Shown: positions 1 to 12,483, numbered from the stretch's first letter. The stretch is 64,000 nt of DNA from Gigaspora rosea (GCA_003550325.1 QKWP01000606.1:172167-236166), one strand, 5' to 3'. Made by a program: numbers and translations. The notes: generated by a model not told the origin, from the letters alone.

Positions 1-259
1 AAGTTCCGATAATTCAAATACAAATTGATTCAACCTTAACTGACAGAGAGTCATTAAAAGAGTAAGTTCCATAACAAAATTTTTACAGTAACTCACAATA
101 ATAATACGAACTAACTTTACCAGTAGCAAGTAAATTCTGTAACACCTACAATTGTGATAATTTAACAAAAAGCAAATTAATTCAATCTTAAAACTAATTC
201 AACCTTAACAAACTTAAATATCAAAGAGTTTATAATAATAATGTCTCGGGTCGTTGGGC

Positions 260-383
260 ATTAGTGGATTGATCCTTGACAATAATAACGGAAATACATG
301 ACTGATACTGATCGGTTGCATAAGCGGCTGACCAGTATCAGTCATGTATTTCTGTTATTATTGTCAAGGATCAATCCACTAAT
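260..383. mobile_element. Foldback (hairpin) miniature element
   Basis: Two arms of about 51 bp pair with a single mismatch around a spacer of about 20 bp. The outer ends read ATTAGTGGATTGATCC and its reverse complement. No convincing target duplication is visible. The shape suits a non-autonomous foldback element or MITE. Nothing is coded inside. Confidence 0.7.
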
Positions 384-3323
384 ACGAGTGACAAAGATAT
401 TAAATGATCAAATATCTTTTTCTTTTAAAACATAATAGCACTATTGTAATATTTGTGAAAATAATAAAATCGGGGTATTTACTTAATAAAATTTTTGTGA
501 TAAAAGAGAGCTATTTGTTCTAGTATTCTGAAGTTCATTTGTTCGTGTTAAATACAGTGCATCTCTGAATCTAATTGTCACCACATAGCTGATCGTACTG
601 GTCCTACGCCGCGTCACGCGCTGCGCAGCTACCTTATTAGCTATCCTATTTTTTCAATTCTTCAAAAAAAAATTTTTTTTGAGTTCTAATTGTTACTTTA
701 TTTTGGCTATTTATTTTTTTCTATAAATTTGTCCATCGTAGGACATTAGAGGTTGGAGGAAAATCATCTAGGTATAAAATACAGTGAACCGGTTTGAAGT
801 TAATGACCTTAAACGTTATTAATAAAGATCAAGAAATCAGCATTAATCAATATAGTGGCTTAATTTAAATGTGTATCAGCAGTGTTTACCATAATTTTAC
901 CTCGTCTAAGAATTGGTTAATCTCTTCATGATTCACCGAACATTTGAGAGCGACTTGAATCTTGACTTAGTTCCTATTTACCAGGCGGAATATACTCTTG
1001 CAAATCCACTTTTTCCAAAAGGTTCACATTTCGATAATGTTCATAAGAAATCCATTCCAAGCAATCATGGAATCCAGTAGCATTGGGTTGGGATCCTTTA
1101 ATTAATGAATTAATATCAGGATGGCCATTTTTCCATTTGTCAAAATTTCTCTTGGAATCTGTTGATTTAACAGGATCTACACCAAGTAGTGTTGGTTCTA
1201 TACCATTTACAATTCGGACAATTTAAGCTAGCTCTAATGCTCATTTGTAATTGTGATAAATAATTATTACATGATTAGACATTTTTTTTATTTGATTTCT
1301 AGCAGAATGCGTCGAAAATTAGCATATATATGTTTAGCAATTGCACTTTGCCTAAGTTGAATTGTATAACTATTTGTAACTGAACTCCAATTTTGAAATG
1401 AAAATTTAGTTAGAGGTAAGTTGAAACTAACAACTCATTAGGTAGCTGCGCGACGTGGCGCCAAATGCAGCAACGGGATTCTTTATTAGTATAAATTATT
1501 TATACATAAATATATAGGAAATAAAAGTGATAATGTTTATTTTGTGTCTCACAAATTAAAGTTAAGATTCTTGTTATGTGCAGTACGTACGTTGCACCTA
1601 ATCTTATCGTTTATGTAATTTTTCTTGGCACTAGTTAACTAGATTTCATAGTACTTACGTACGTACGTACGTGCATACGTATAACATTTTTGTATTTATT
1701 GAAAATTAGAGATGTGCATTGCATCACGCATCAGTGCTAGATGTTTAATTGTTAATTGTTATATTACTAATGATACAAATAATTATCTAAATTAAACTAT
1801 CTGCTGATTAAGATTTCGCACTGATAAGTGAAAATCGATAAATGGAGGTTCAATATAGAATCTTTAGGAAATGTAAGCGAAAAAAGTAGCCACAATTTGA
1901 ATATATCGTTGAAAATTACATTCAATAATATTAGCTGTTGTGGGTAAAGTATTGTATTACTGTGTGTCGAATAGATCTAATATCTTATAAGGAATTTGGA
2001 TTTACTAATTTTCTCCACACTTCTAATTGTACGGAGGAAATATTTTATCTCTCATTGGACGAAATGTTTCACAAGGTTAAAAATGCAGTCACTTCAGTAA
2101 AAATTTAATAAATTTAAATCTTTTTGATTTTTTTTCGCGCCCAAATAATTTATAATAAATTCTTTGGAATTTTCTTTTCGTAATAATTGCATATTTATTA
2201 AAATTTCTTTAAAAATTTTCGTTATTTAATATCTGTTATTGATGGTTGGTGACTATCATAAATTTAACAGCTTTTAATAAGTAATCTTGCGCAATTGATT
2301 AAATAATCTAGCAAGAATTTTACGGATAGAATTTGTTCCTTGAGCTACATTTAATAATGAGAGTAGTGAATCAAAAATTGCACCAAACGCAAAACTTACA
2401 TGTATAGGTTAGATTATGTTTAATTTTTTATTATTATTTTTTTTTTTTTGTAAGCACAATGCTTAAGATCTTTTTGCTGATAGTATTTTTTACGCTGCAT
2501 GCTTTCAAATAAAGTTTATAAGTGGACAAAAAATTTTAATTTAAAGCCGCTAAATATTTCAACTTGTTTTTATATCAAATCCATAATCTTGTAAGATAAA
2601 AGCATTTTATATAATTACATTTCAACTTATAAATTTAAAAATTTAAGATCATAATTGAATAATTATAAGTTGAATTTTTTTTTAAAAAAAAAAATTTTAA
2701 AAAATTCAATAAATTTGGTTTACTAAAGTAATTTGGGAAAAATTTTTGTGTTCAAGTTCTCATGATAGTAATTTGGCGAAAAGTTTTAATGAGTTTAATG
2801 TTTCGCGAAAGTACTTTGAAGTTTTATGAGTTCAATGTTTTCAAGAAATCAATTTTACAAAAGTTGAGTTCAATGTTTTCACAAAGCAGTTTTCAGAAAT
2901 TTCAAAATTTATTTTTAATAGTCGATTAAAATTTAAACAATTTATTGATTGCAATAAATGATGTAATCAGAAGTGGTGGGGGGATTAGGGCTTTCGAATA
3001 TAAGCGTTAGTGAAATATATTGCTTATTATTCATTATATTATGCTGCAGTTAAGGAAATGTAACTTGTTTAGGAGGACGCTATATTCAGTAAGAATATTA
3101 TCAAAATTAAAATTATATTAAAAAATTGAAATTTTGGCTAGAAAATTATTTAATATTCTAACAAAAAAATTTATTAAAATTTTGCAGCCTAATATATTCA
3201 CTTACAAATCGACTCTAATCTTAATTTCAACAATAATTTAAAATATTAATAAACAAAATGCACTATTTAAAACTTTTATCAAATATACAAGCTTAATATA
3301 TTTTACCAACAAAAAAAACGTAC
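384..3323. other. Intergenic, AT-rich, no gene recognised
   Basis: No convincing coding frame is seen. It contains two Helitron-like GC-rich termini (about 601-637 and 1438-1470), a short ACGT-repeat run near 1655-1680, and poly-A/T stretches near 2430 and 2675. The part next to 3324 is the 3' flank of the minus-strand kinase gene. Confidence 0.6.
1438..1470 (-). mobile_element. Helitron-like 3' terminus (minus strand)
   Basis: Read on the minus strand the sequence runs through a GC-rich segment (CGTCGCGCAGCTAC) and ends CTAA followed by T. This is the CTRR|T ending expected of a Helitron 3' end. Related GC-rich termini occur near 600, 26980, 49631 and 62930. It is a terminus only; no matching 5' end was identified. 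Confidence 0.45.
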
Positions 3324-5332
3324 TTATTCCTTTTTGATAACTTGAAAAACTTCATATTCTTCAACTGAAAAATTCTCAGTAGATTTTCTAATTGGTTTAT
3401 CATAATACCATCTATAACACCGACAATCACGATCGGATTTAAAATTTTTTGACATACTTAAATCACCTCTAAAATATGGACCATAATCTTTAGATGAAGT
3501 AACTGATTCATGTTGTTTTGCTCTGCTTAATGTTGAATTTTCTGGTTTATCAATATCTAAACTAAAGAGAAAACTTTTATGTGTGTAATAAAATTTTATA
3601 TCAGATGGTGATTCCCAACTAAATGGACTATATCCACCTAAAATTTCATTTTCATCTTTGACTTTTAAAACCGTTAATGTTGGACCTTTATTATCACATT
3701 TTTCATGAAAGTTAGCAGGTAAAAATCCATCTTGACTTCCTCTAATAAGTAGTTTGAAATCATGTTTTTGTTTAACTTTTGATTTAATTTGCGCAAGACT
3801 TTTTGAAATAATTCCAGTTTTTGGTGGTGTTTTGTTAATCCATTTAGAAATGAGTTTGAAATGCTCATCATTTATTAAAACTGATTTATTGATTCCTATT
3901 TGTTCAGAAGATTCCATTTGATCGAGAAATTTTACATTCTTATGAGCGGATATTGGAGAAACGGATTTATAATCTTTTGGTAAGTTCTTTGTATTTATTT
4001 TTTGTTCTACTGGAAGGTTATCTAGTATTCCTGATTTTTTTATCGTACGCAAATCGTCAAGTACTTCTTGGATCTCAGGTCGTTTATCAGGATCATCATC
4101 CCAACAACGGCTGTACAATTGTATGTATGGTTCTGGTGTGCCTTCTACTGGTGTTTCCCTTTTTCCAGCAAAAATCTGATATGTTATTTCATCTCTCCCT
4201 TTTAATGATTTAAAAGGTGAACGGCCACTTGAAATTTCCCAGAGTATAACACCAAAACTGTATACATTAGATTTTTCATCAATCTTATATTTATGATTAG
4301 CAAGGTATCTTGGATCCATATAAGCAGGTATTCCATGACTTGTAGTGTTTGTAGATTCACCTTTCCACTTCGGCATGCTAAAATCAGCTATTAACATTTT
4401 GTTTTCATGAACTAAGATGTTCATAGAATGCTATAAAGAAAATGATCAAATATTCATTAATCATTTTTTTTTAAAACTGTTCACATTGTAATAAAATGTA
4501 ACACTTACAAGTTCCTGATGAATAATCCTTTTTATACCCTCATGTAAGTGTATAAGACCCATAGCGATTTCAGTTGCCATACGTATTTTGTCATTCCATG
4601 TAAGTTTATCAAAATTTTCTTTCAAATAATTTCTTAAATTGCTATCCGCATGTTGAAATATTAAAAAATAACGTTCATTATTTTCCTTAGCTATTCCATA
4701 AAAATGAAGAATGTGAGGATGGTGTTCCTTCGAGATCTCTTGTAATGTTTGAAGCTGTATGATATATAAAAAAAGTAATTGAAAAAATTATATTTTATCT
4801 ATTAATTATTCACTTTTTTGATGCATCTTTGCATATTAAACTCCCTAACAATTACGATATTGAATTTATACTCCGACAACTAAAATCCAAAAAATTTTTA
4901 AAATTTACTGAACCGACATTCATTATCATTTGATGATATTGATGATACTGATATCGGAATATTAAATTTTTTTGTATGTTAATTTGTAAGAATATTAAAA
5001 TTTTCTGGACAAGAAAATTAAAGATTTTAGATGTCAGGTTTCTGACAGTCGGAATTATGATTTTCCGGAACCAATTAATACTGAGGAATTTTTTTTTCTT
5101 TGAGTTTAATGCTACAAACCTCTGCAACGAATTCTCGGATAATATTTTCATTTAAATCCATTTCAATTTTCAAACTCTTTAAAGCAATTATACGTTCATG
5201 ACTTTTCCAGAGAGCCTTTTCTACATAACCAGAATTGCTTTCACCAATTTTATCTAAAATAGTGAAGTCGTTATAATCACAAATGTTAATTTTACTTTCT
5301 TTGAGAGCATTATCAAATAGACTAGGATTCAT
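3324..5332 (-). CDS. Kinase-TLDc fusion, copy 1 (probable pseudokinase)
   Basis: Three phase-0 exons are inferred: 5332-5120, 4754-4509 and 4430-3324, giving about 521 aa. The first intron is long (365 bp) and the second is 78 bp. Donors read GTTTGT and GTAAGT. An N-terminal tyrosine-kinase-like domain (about residues 20-285) is followed by a linker and a C-terminal TLDc domain ending EYEVFQVIKKE. The ATP-binding lysine (K52, IIALKSLK) is kept. Key catalytic positions are changed: the loop is GESNSG, HRD-L is HQEL (150-153), DFG is DFS (169-171), and the conserved Asp of 'KSDVYSFG' is Asn. The frame is nevertheless open, so this reads as a maintained pseudokinase, not debris. TLDc domains are known in eukaryotes from oxidation-resistance and V-ATPase-interacting proteins; the role of the kinase fusion is unknown. 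The ATG at 5332 is chosen by alignment with the paralogs. Confidence 0.82.
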
Positions 5333-5969
5333 GTTTAACAATTTTCTTTGCTACCGCTACAATAAATTAGAAATTATAAAGCCAATTGATCTAACATTAA
5401 TAATGTTAAATTTTATTATGACAATACGTTTTAGACGAATTAAGCCAAGTTTCTAAACACGTTCTTATTTTTATTACGAACCAGCTCCTTGTGTGAACTT
5501 AGAATAGTTTTGTGTTACAATACCAACCGATGAAAATAGGAACTGATTGTCGCTCTTTTTCGCGATTAAAGTTTAAATTGTTGCAAATAAGGGTAAATCT
5601 TATTTTGATAAAATAAAATAACAAAATTCGAATACGTACACTTATTTACACTTATTTATATGATCTTCATTATTATAAATTATTTTATTACTGCTTCTAA
5701 TATCGCAACATGTCTAAAATTTCACATCGGCAGCGTCAAATTAAACAAATAAATAATCTTTTTTTAAAGACACTTATAAATGAATACGAATAAGGCTGGA
5801 ATAAATACAAGCTATAGAACTGGATCGATTTCTTACTATGCGTGAAAAATAATTAAATCTAACGATGTTTTCAAGTTCCTTTGTTTAATTATAATAGTTT
5901 GCTTGAAAGTTCTCTTTGGAGGCATATTAATATATACGATAGCTTAAGTAATATTTGTTAAGCTACCGG
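5333..5969. other. 5' flank of kinase-TLDc copy 1
   Basis: AT-rich upstream sequence of the minus-strand kinase gene. No second gene and no clear core promoter motif was identified. Confidence 0.4.
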
Positions 5970-6515
5970 TATATAAAAAAAAAAATCTAAGCAAAACTTT
6001 ATAAAAAATAATTTAAGCGAAAGTTTAATAAGTTATATAAAAAAAAAAATTTAAAAAGTAAAGGTTTAATACGTAATATAAAAAAAATAATTTAAGCGGT
6101 TTAGTAAGTTATATAAAAGAATAATTTGAGCAAAGGTTTAATTAGTAATTTGAGCAAAGGTTTAGTAAGTAAAGTTTTAGTAAGTTATATAGAAAAGTAA
6201 CTTAAATGAAGGCTTAATAAATAATTTGAGCAAAGGTCGTTCAGTAAGTAATTTGAGCAAAGGTTCAACAAGTTATATAAAAAAAAAAAATTTAAGCGAG
6301 GTTTAATAAGTAATTTGAGCAAAGGTTCTGTAATTAACTTGAGCGAAGGTTCAGTAAGTAATTTGAGCGAAGGTTCATTAAGTAATTTGAGCGAAGGTTC
6401 AGTAAGTTATATAAAAGAATAATTTGAGCAAAGGTTTAATAAGTAATTTGTGAAGGTTCAGTAAGTAATTTTTGAGCGAAGGTTCAGTATGTAATTTGAG
6501 CTAAAGTTTTATTAT
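5970..6515. repeat. Degenerate minisatellite, about 24-bp unit
   Basis: A core such as AGTAATTTGAGCRAAGGTTY recurs more than ten times. It is interspersed with a longer variant that carries GTTATATAAAA before the same core. Copies differ by small indels and A-run length. No coding potential. Confidence 0.75.
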
Positions 6516-6951
6516 TTACTTTTTTATTATTATTGTAGTACGTCGAAATGGAAGTATTTTGATTTAGAATCAACTTAGGTTGGAACCAAATTCCAAATGT
6601 AAACAAGTTGATAAGAAATTTAAAAACAACCTAAGTTGATTCTCAATTTGATAATCGTAAATTAATATCAAATTGATTTTGAATTCAATGAATGCCACAA
6701 TAAATGTGTAATTGACTGGTAACAATTGTTAAATAAATTAAATCATATCGTCATAATAAATTGTAAAATAAATACTCACTTTTTCGTCCTTTGCAAAAAC
6801 ACTTTATCCGATAACCAAATCTCAAGATTATCCATTACTGCACTTGAAGAAATGCTTTTCAAATATCTCAGCAGATCGACTAATGGTCGACGTAAAACCT
6901 TTATAGCACATGAAAACTTTGATTTTGTATTAAGGTTTTATATAGATTATA

Positions 6952-7076
6952 GATGCCTGACGAAACTAATTTTGCCTTGACGAAATGACGAAACCATAAG
7001 TTTCGTCAAGTTTCGTCAAGTTTCGTCAATGACGAAACTTATGGTTTCGTCAGGTTTCGTCATTTCGTCAGGCATC
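6952..7076. mobile_element. TGACGAAAC palindromic repeat element
   Basis: The ends are GATGCCTGACGAAA and its reverse complement. The interior is built of repeated TGACGAAAC / GTTTCGTCA blocks in both orientations, so the whole folds on itself. A relative lies at 11905-12006 and a lone end at 22504-22519, showing a dispersed family. Confidence 0.65.
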
Positions 7077-7212
7077 ACTAATATAGATACAGTAAAAACA
7101 AGACAATGATCGAAAGACACTCCTCCTGCAAGATCTTGAATGACACATATTATTTGGATACAAATTCTGCATTATTAGATTACTTATAAATTTTTAGAAT
7201 TAATACTGTAGT

Positions 7213-7305
7213 GCAGTCGACCCTGGATATATGAACGTTCCTATAACGACCTTAAGATATACCAAACACAAAAATTTTCTATAACGAAATTTATTTTATT
7301 CAACG
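7213..7305. mobile_element. Pogo/Tigger-like terminal fragment
   Basis: The segment CAGTCGACCCTGGATATA, followed by TATAACGACC and TATAACGAAA blocks, resembles the terminal inverted repeats of pogo/Tigger (Tc1/mariner superfamily) transposons. No partner end or transposase was found, so this is a fragment identified by motif alone. Confidence 0.35.
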
Positions 7306-7667
7306 CACGTAAGCGTTCAAGAAGTGCCTATTATTGAATTTTTCTCACAAGTTAATAATATTAAATGCAAATGCAAAAACGCATGTGAAAAAATAATTGT
7401 AAATGAAAAAATATTCATCCTGTGGAAATGCTAATCATGAATATAAAAACTTCATGTAATGCTTTTAAATTTAATCAATAAATAAACCTATTTTAAGCGA
7501 TTTAAATTTCAAGTACTCGATGAAATAATTTTAGTGTAGGTTGAATTGGAATTCTTTAACGACTCAGGAGCATTTTAGAATTCTATTACAACCTACGTTT
7601 ATTTGGAATCAACCAAGGTGGATTCTAAATTCACAATTATTCCATACCGACGTACGACATTATTATT

Positions 7668-8429
7668 AAATAGTTTGTTGATCTGCAAAGTAAAAAAAAA
7701 ATTTTACTTATTTCGTCAAATGGGAGTCTCTAAACACTCCTATTTCATTTTCTGATTTCAAAATTATGATACACAAATCAGATTTTTTAAACGAAATACG
7801 CTATTTTTTTTTTTTTATATTGATGTGTTGTGTATGATTATGACAATTTTTCCAGAACCAAAGGGGAAACGTGCATTAAACATCAGAACGGTTATTTTAC
7901 GATGAAAATTCCTCGAACACCGGAAATTTTTCATATAATAGATTCTAAGCCATATCTTAACATGAAAAAATAATAGATTTAATGTAATACTTTCCCAAAC
8001 TTATTTGTCAATAAGTTAAATCTAAATTTTATAAACTTTATAATTATTTGAAATTACCATAATAATGTGTACATATACTAGTTGCATACAGTCAATGTAT
8101 TACATAATTCTGTTATATATTATATCTTCAATATATAAATTAAAAAAAATGGAAAACCTATAAAGTACATGATGGGTGATGAAGCGTAAGGTGGAAATTA
8201 TAATTCATAAAGAGATTCTACGAATGTATGGGGTAACAGAGATTTGATATTTGAATTTGATTGTGCAGATCATTGTAGAACTTAATACAGCATATTATAA
8301 ATATCAAAAATATAATTCATGTTTTGGATGATGAAAAAATTCATGCTTCTTGATTATATCGAACATTTAAGATAACTATTTTTAATGAGTTATAATATTT
8401 ATGTCAATAAAAGTGTTTCCTTTTATTAA
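7668..8429. other. Intergenic, 3' flank of kinase-TLDc copy 2
   Basis: AT-rich, with no gene recognised. It presumably carries the 3' UTR and terminator of the minus-strand gene that stops at 8430, but no specific signal stands out. Confidence 0.4.
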
Positions 8430-10647
8430 TTAACCATTTTTCTGCTTATGCGTTCTTATGACTTGGAAAACTTCATATTCTTCTACTGAAAAGCTAGCTT
8501 CCGATTCTCTAATTGGCTTGTCGTAATACCAGCGATAGCAAGAACATCCTTTATCATCAAAATTGTTCTCCATCCGTAAATCACTTCGAAAATACGGTCC
8601 ATAAGATATTGATGACTTAATTGATTCATGATTCTTTGCTCTACTAAGTATAAATCTATCAGAGTTATCAAAAAATTTAAATATAAAACTTTGATTCGTA
8701 TAATAATATCTTTCTTCATTTGGTGATTCCCAACTAAATGGGTTATATCCACCCAAAATTTCATTCTCATCTTTAACCTTCAAGATTGTTAATGTTGGTC
8801 CTTGACTATCACATTTTTTATGGAATGCTGCAGGGGTAAATCCATCACTACTACCCTTAAGTAGCAGTTTAAATTCATAATTGTAGGAACTTGTTGATGA
8901 AAGAAGCCTTTTAATATTAAATTTAAATTTTTGGGGTGATTGATCAATCCATTTGGCAATAAGGTCAAACTTTTCCTTTTTTATTATATGTTCTTCTTGT
9001 GAATTAGGTTTAGATTCATAAGAAACTGTTGTAATAAGTGGTGGTGAATCTGAAATTTCGTGATCAGCCAATAATGAATCTAGACCTTTTCGAGATCCGC
9101 TGGAATTTGTTGAAGAAGCTTCATCCGATGCTAATTTTAAATGTTCTCTAGATTCTGTTTCAACTTCTCCACCTGAAAGTTGGCATAGAATTTCAAACGC
9201 TTCTTGAACACTAGGTCGGTCACTAGGTTCCTCATTCCAACAACGTGTATAGAGATCAATGTATTCGTTTGGTGTACCTTCCACTGGCGTCTCTCTCATT
9301 CCTTTAAAGATCTTATATATTACTTCATCCCTGCCTGTACAGGATGCAAAAGGTGGCCGACCACTTGAAATTTCCCAGAGAAGAACACCAAAACTATAGA
9401 CATCTGATTTTTCATCACGCGGATACTTGTGATCTGCAAGGAATTTTGGCTCCATGTAAGCGGGTACACCATGACCTGTATCACCTCTTGTAGTCATCAT
9501 TATATCTTTCCATTCTTTAGATATACCAAAATCAGCTATCATTATTGTTCCATTATGCACTAATATATTCTTAGAATGCTGTAAAAATAGATAGTATTGA
9601 ACTTGTTAAATTCTTGCCAAATTTTTCTGATTACAATTACATAAATCTCATGATTACAACATTATATTTCATGTTCATACTATATTAATTTATAAACAAA
9701 ACGTAAAATATGTTGAAGAAATCATGCCCTATAAAAAAAAAAATCTTTTGGAATTGTTCAGAAAATTCTGAAATTATCCGATTTTTTATTCGGAAAATCG
9801 ACTACTTTCCGAACATTTAAAGGGTGTTTATTTGATTTATACATTTTTATACGTTTTTCTTATATGATAGTTTTTAATCAAAAATTTCTATTTTTTACAT
9901 CCCACACAAACATGACCCCTGTTCGGAAAATCGACTCCATTCTGAACAATTCCGAACAATTCCGAACAATTCTGAACAATTCCTAACAATTTTAGAACAA
10001 GTATTTTTTATAGGGATGGGATTCGGTGTAATCAATTTGAAAAAGAGATATACTTTTTTTTTTAATTCCATAAAATAATTCTTACCAGGTCTCTATGAAT
10101 AATTTTTTCTTGATTTTCATGTAAATGTATGAGGCCCTTCGCAATCTCTATCGCCATACGTAATTTATCGTTCCATGTAAATTTTTCAAAGTTCTGCTTC
10201 AAATAATCTCGTAAATTACCATTATTCGCATATTGCAAGATTAAATAATATTGACCATTTTCTTCATCTTTAGCTACTCCATGAAATTGATTAATATTAG
10301 GATGAAAATGCTTCGTGATATTAAACAGAATCTGAAGCTATATATAATATATATAAATACAAGTAACCAATTATTTATTTAATGAATTCACTTTTCGAAC
10401 TTTAAATGATATCTTCATAGAATAAGGGTCATACATTACAAACCTCTTTTATAAATGCCCGGACAACAGTTTTTTCTTGCCAAACTTTAAGACTTTTTAA
10501 GGCAACTTTTAATCCACGATGTTTCCAGTTTGCCTTTTGTATTGTGCCATATCCACCTTCATCAATTTTTTCGACGTTTGTGAATTCAATATAATTACAA
10601 AAATGGATTCCGTGTTCTTTAATCGTTGTTTTAATCAAAGAATCCAT
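8430..10647 (-). CDS. Kinase-TLDc fusion, copy 2 (looks intact)
   Basis: Exons inferred at 10647-10444, 10337-10086 and 9578-8430, all phase 0, give about 534 aa. Residues about 20-284 form a tyrosine-kinase-like domain: glycine loop DEGGYG, VALK lysine K51, HRDL at 149-152, HSKN with N156, DFG at 168-170, 'KSDVYSFG' and the downstream Arg region. The loop has D where copy 4 has G. A variable Ser/Glu-rich linker (about 285-350) leads to a TLDc domain (about 353-526) with GGYNPFSWESP and a Cys pair in 'GCSCYRWYYDKPI'. All catalytic residues are present, so a protein kinase is expected; the substrate is unknown. The start ATG lies in ACAAAATGG and aligns with the paralogs. Intron 2 is 507 bp because a 289-bp transposon sits in it; intron 1 is 106 bp. 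Confidence 0.88.
9727..10015. mobile_element. MITE inside intron 2 of kinase copy 2
   Basis: The terminal inverted repeats CCCTATAAAAAA and TTTTTTATAGGG are flanked by the direct repeat ATG (9724-9726 and 10016-10018). The interior has repeated GAACAATTC and TTCGGAAAATCGACT blocks. The paralogous intron of copy 3 (about 25150-25200) carries the uninterrupted site, ATGGGATTTGGT, which supports the insertion limits and the 3-bp duplication. Confidence 0.82.
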
Positions 10648-11420
10648 TTTGTAAATAAATTATCATCTATCATTTTCGATATTTATGTCATCTGATGTGA
10701 GATAGATACACATTACTGCATTAGGAAAAATTCCTTTGTACATCCGTACGCCGTGAATCCTAAAGACAATTCATGTAACGGTTCACATCTTTAAAGGTAT
10801 AGTGTAATACAATATAAATATAAATGCCGAATTATTTGTAGTACATACAAAAATCAGCGGTTTATATAAACAAAGTTAAAATAAATTAGTCGAAAACAAT
10901 TTAAAAATTGATTTTTAATCTTATGTAAATATAAACAAGAATATTTCAATATATTTTTCAATTTTTCAATACTATAAAATTTTGCGAGGAGTTGTTAATT
11001 TTTACGAGGAGATCTACATAAATTATCAACTCTGATTGGTTAGAATCTATGTAAATCATATGATCATCATATGATTTGTTATGATTTGCATAATTTGCAA
11101 CGTGATTACTATTAAAAATGATCTACGTTACACTCTACCTTTAAGTTAACGAGGCACATGATAAAATAAGGTTATTATTTTCATGAACTAAATATATAAA
11201 TCTAATCTTAAGTAGTAATTTTGATTGCAAATCTGGTATACAAAAAACTCTGTGTATTTCGAAACAACTTTTTAATACTCTTAAATTTAAAAATAGGCTA
11301 TTTATTGTTACGGTTGAAGCTAAAACAGTAATACCAGTTTAAAAATTTTCAAATTTGAGCAAAAAAACAAACAGTTACATAATTCGTTACTCGAAATTTT
11401 TCCTATGAATTGCCTTCTGC
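10648..11420. other. 5' flank of kinase-TLDc copy 2
   Basis: Intergenic. The part at about 11155-11330 (GTATTTCGAAACAACTTTTT and neighbours) recurs upstream of copy 3 at about 25985-26125 and, without an attached gene, at 27655-27785. The duplicated unit therefore included 5' flanking sequence. Confidence 0.55.
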
Positions 11421-11429
11421 GTACTAACA

Positions 11430-12163
11430 AAAAGCCCTATAATTGGATCGGATCGGCACGGGTTGCGTCGGATAGGCACGGGTCAAGATCCGGATTTGTA
11501 CGGGTATGGTCCGAATTGGTACGGATTCCGTGGACGTGGGACCGTATGCCCGTGCCAATTGGACCGTAAATGGCTCAGGTTTTACTAGTCGAATCGGTAC
11601 GGGATTTGGCACGGGTAATGAACGTAAATTCACGTGCCACCGCGATAATGATGTGGATTAACTATTAAAACATAAATTTACATAACAGATAAGTAATCAA
11701 TATAAGATGAACAAGCTAATTGCATATGAAGCAAAATTTTGTAAGGAGTTTTTTTTTGTTAATAAGACACACAGGGAAGCTTGATCAATGAAATCATGAG
11801 ATATCGCTCTTTTTTTAAAAAAAAATCCTTTACTGATCTTTCGCTCTCCACGAGACGAGCCAACACGTATCACGAGCCAACACGTGTGTAACGTACACAT
11901 TAATGATGCCTGACGAAACTCACGTGACCGGACGAAACATAATAGTTTCGTCATTTCGTCAGTGACGAAACTATGACGAAACTTATGGATAATTTCGTCA
12001 AGCATCTATAGTACACATACGTGTCATCTGAACGTGCCATTTCATATGACGTGATATTACGTGCCACCCTTTACCGTAATGTCCGTGCCATTTTTACCGG
12101 CTATTCCGTAAAAACGTTTCTGTGCGTGCCACAAGATCCGTGCCACCCGTATCACAACTCGTA
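11430..12163. mobile_element. GC-rich element with GGCACGGGT repeats
   Basis: Blocks such as GGCACGGGT on one side and CGTGCCAC on the other recur in opposite orientation. The edges (TATAATTGGATCGG and the reverse complement of CAACTCGTATTA) are only loosely inverted. It stands out from its surroundings by GC content and probably is a decayed TIR transposon. No target duplication could be fixed. The TGACGAAAC element at 11905-12006 is nested in it. Confidence 0.45.
11905..12006. mobile_element. TGACGAAAC palindromic repeat element, second copy
   Basis: The ends are GATGCCTGACGAAAC and TTTCGTCAAGCATC, with inner TTTCGTCA/TGACGAAA blocks. Same family as 6952-7076, nested in the GGCACGGGT-rich element. 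Confidence 0.6.
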
Positions 12164-12483
12164 TTAGGAGTTGGCTACTTATACGTAGAAACACCCTTAC
12201 TCTAACTATTAGGCCAACATAAAGATTGTACTGGTACGTAGATATGGATATATCGGAATCACTAAAATAATCTAAAAGATTAGTATTAAGTAAAACTATT
12301 ATCAGTTTGTCAAAACATTAGCTCACCAGAGTAGTTAAAAAAGTACTAATCATAAGACAAGTAACAAAAACCAAGTTTACTTATCTTGTGATTAGTACTT
12401 TGAAACCACCCTTGCTTATTATAGGAATATATAAACAGATATTGCCATATGAATTATCTTATATTAAAACGCAATTATAATGG

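Larger units (their letters stand above)
6535..7658. mobile_element. TIR element, possibly Mutator-like, with nested repeat
   Basis: Ends GTAGTACGTCG and CGACGTACGAC are inverted repeats with one mismatch. The similarity continues inward about 45 bp through TTTAGAATCMACYTWGG. Both sides are flanked by ATTATTATT, a 9-bp direct repeat that would suit a Mutator-like element but is low complexity and could be chance. There is no transposase. The TGACGAAAC palindrome (6952-7076) and a pogo/Tigger-like end (about 7213) lie inside. Confidence 0.45.

Noticed and set aside
3674-3871. Minus-strand frames overlapping the TLDc exons (also at 8483, 23762, 29475)
   Set aside because: Alternative frames of real kinase-TLDc exons, recurring only because the exons are homologous.
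11424-11633. 69-codon minus-strand open frame
   Set aside because: Composed of translated GGCACGGGT repeats; no domain, and a Pro/Ile/Arg-rich repeat composition.
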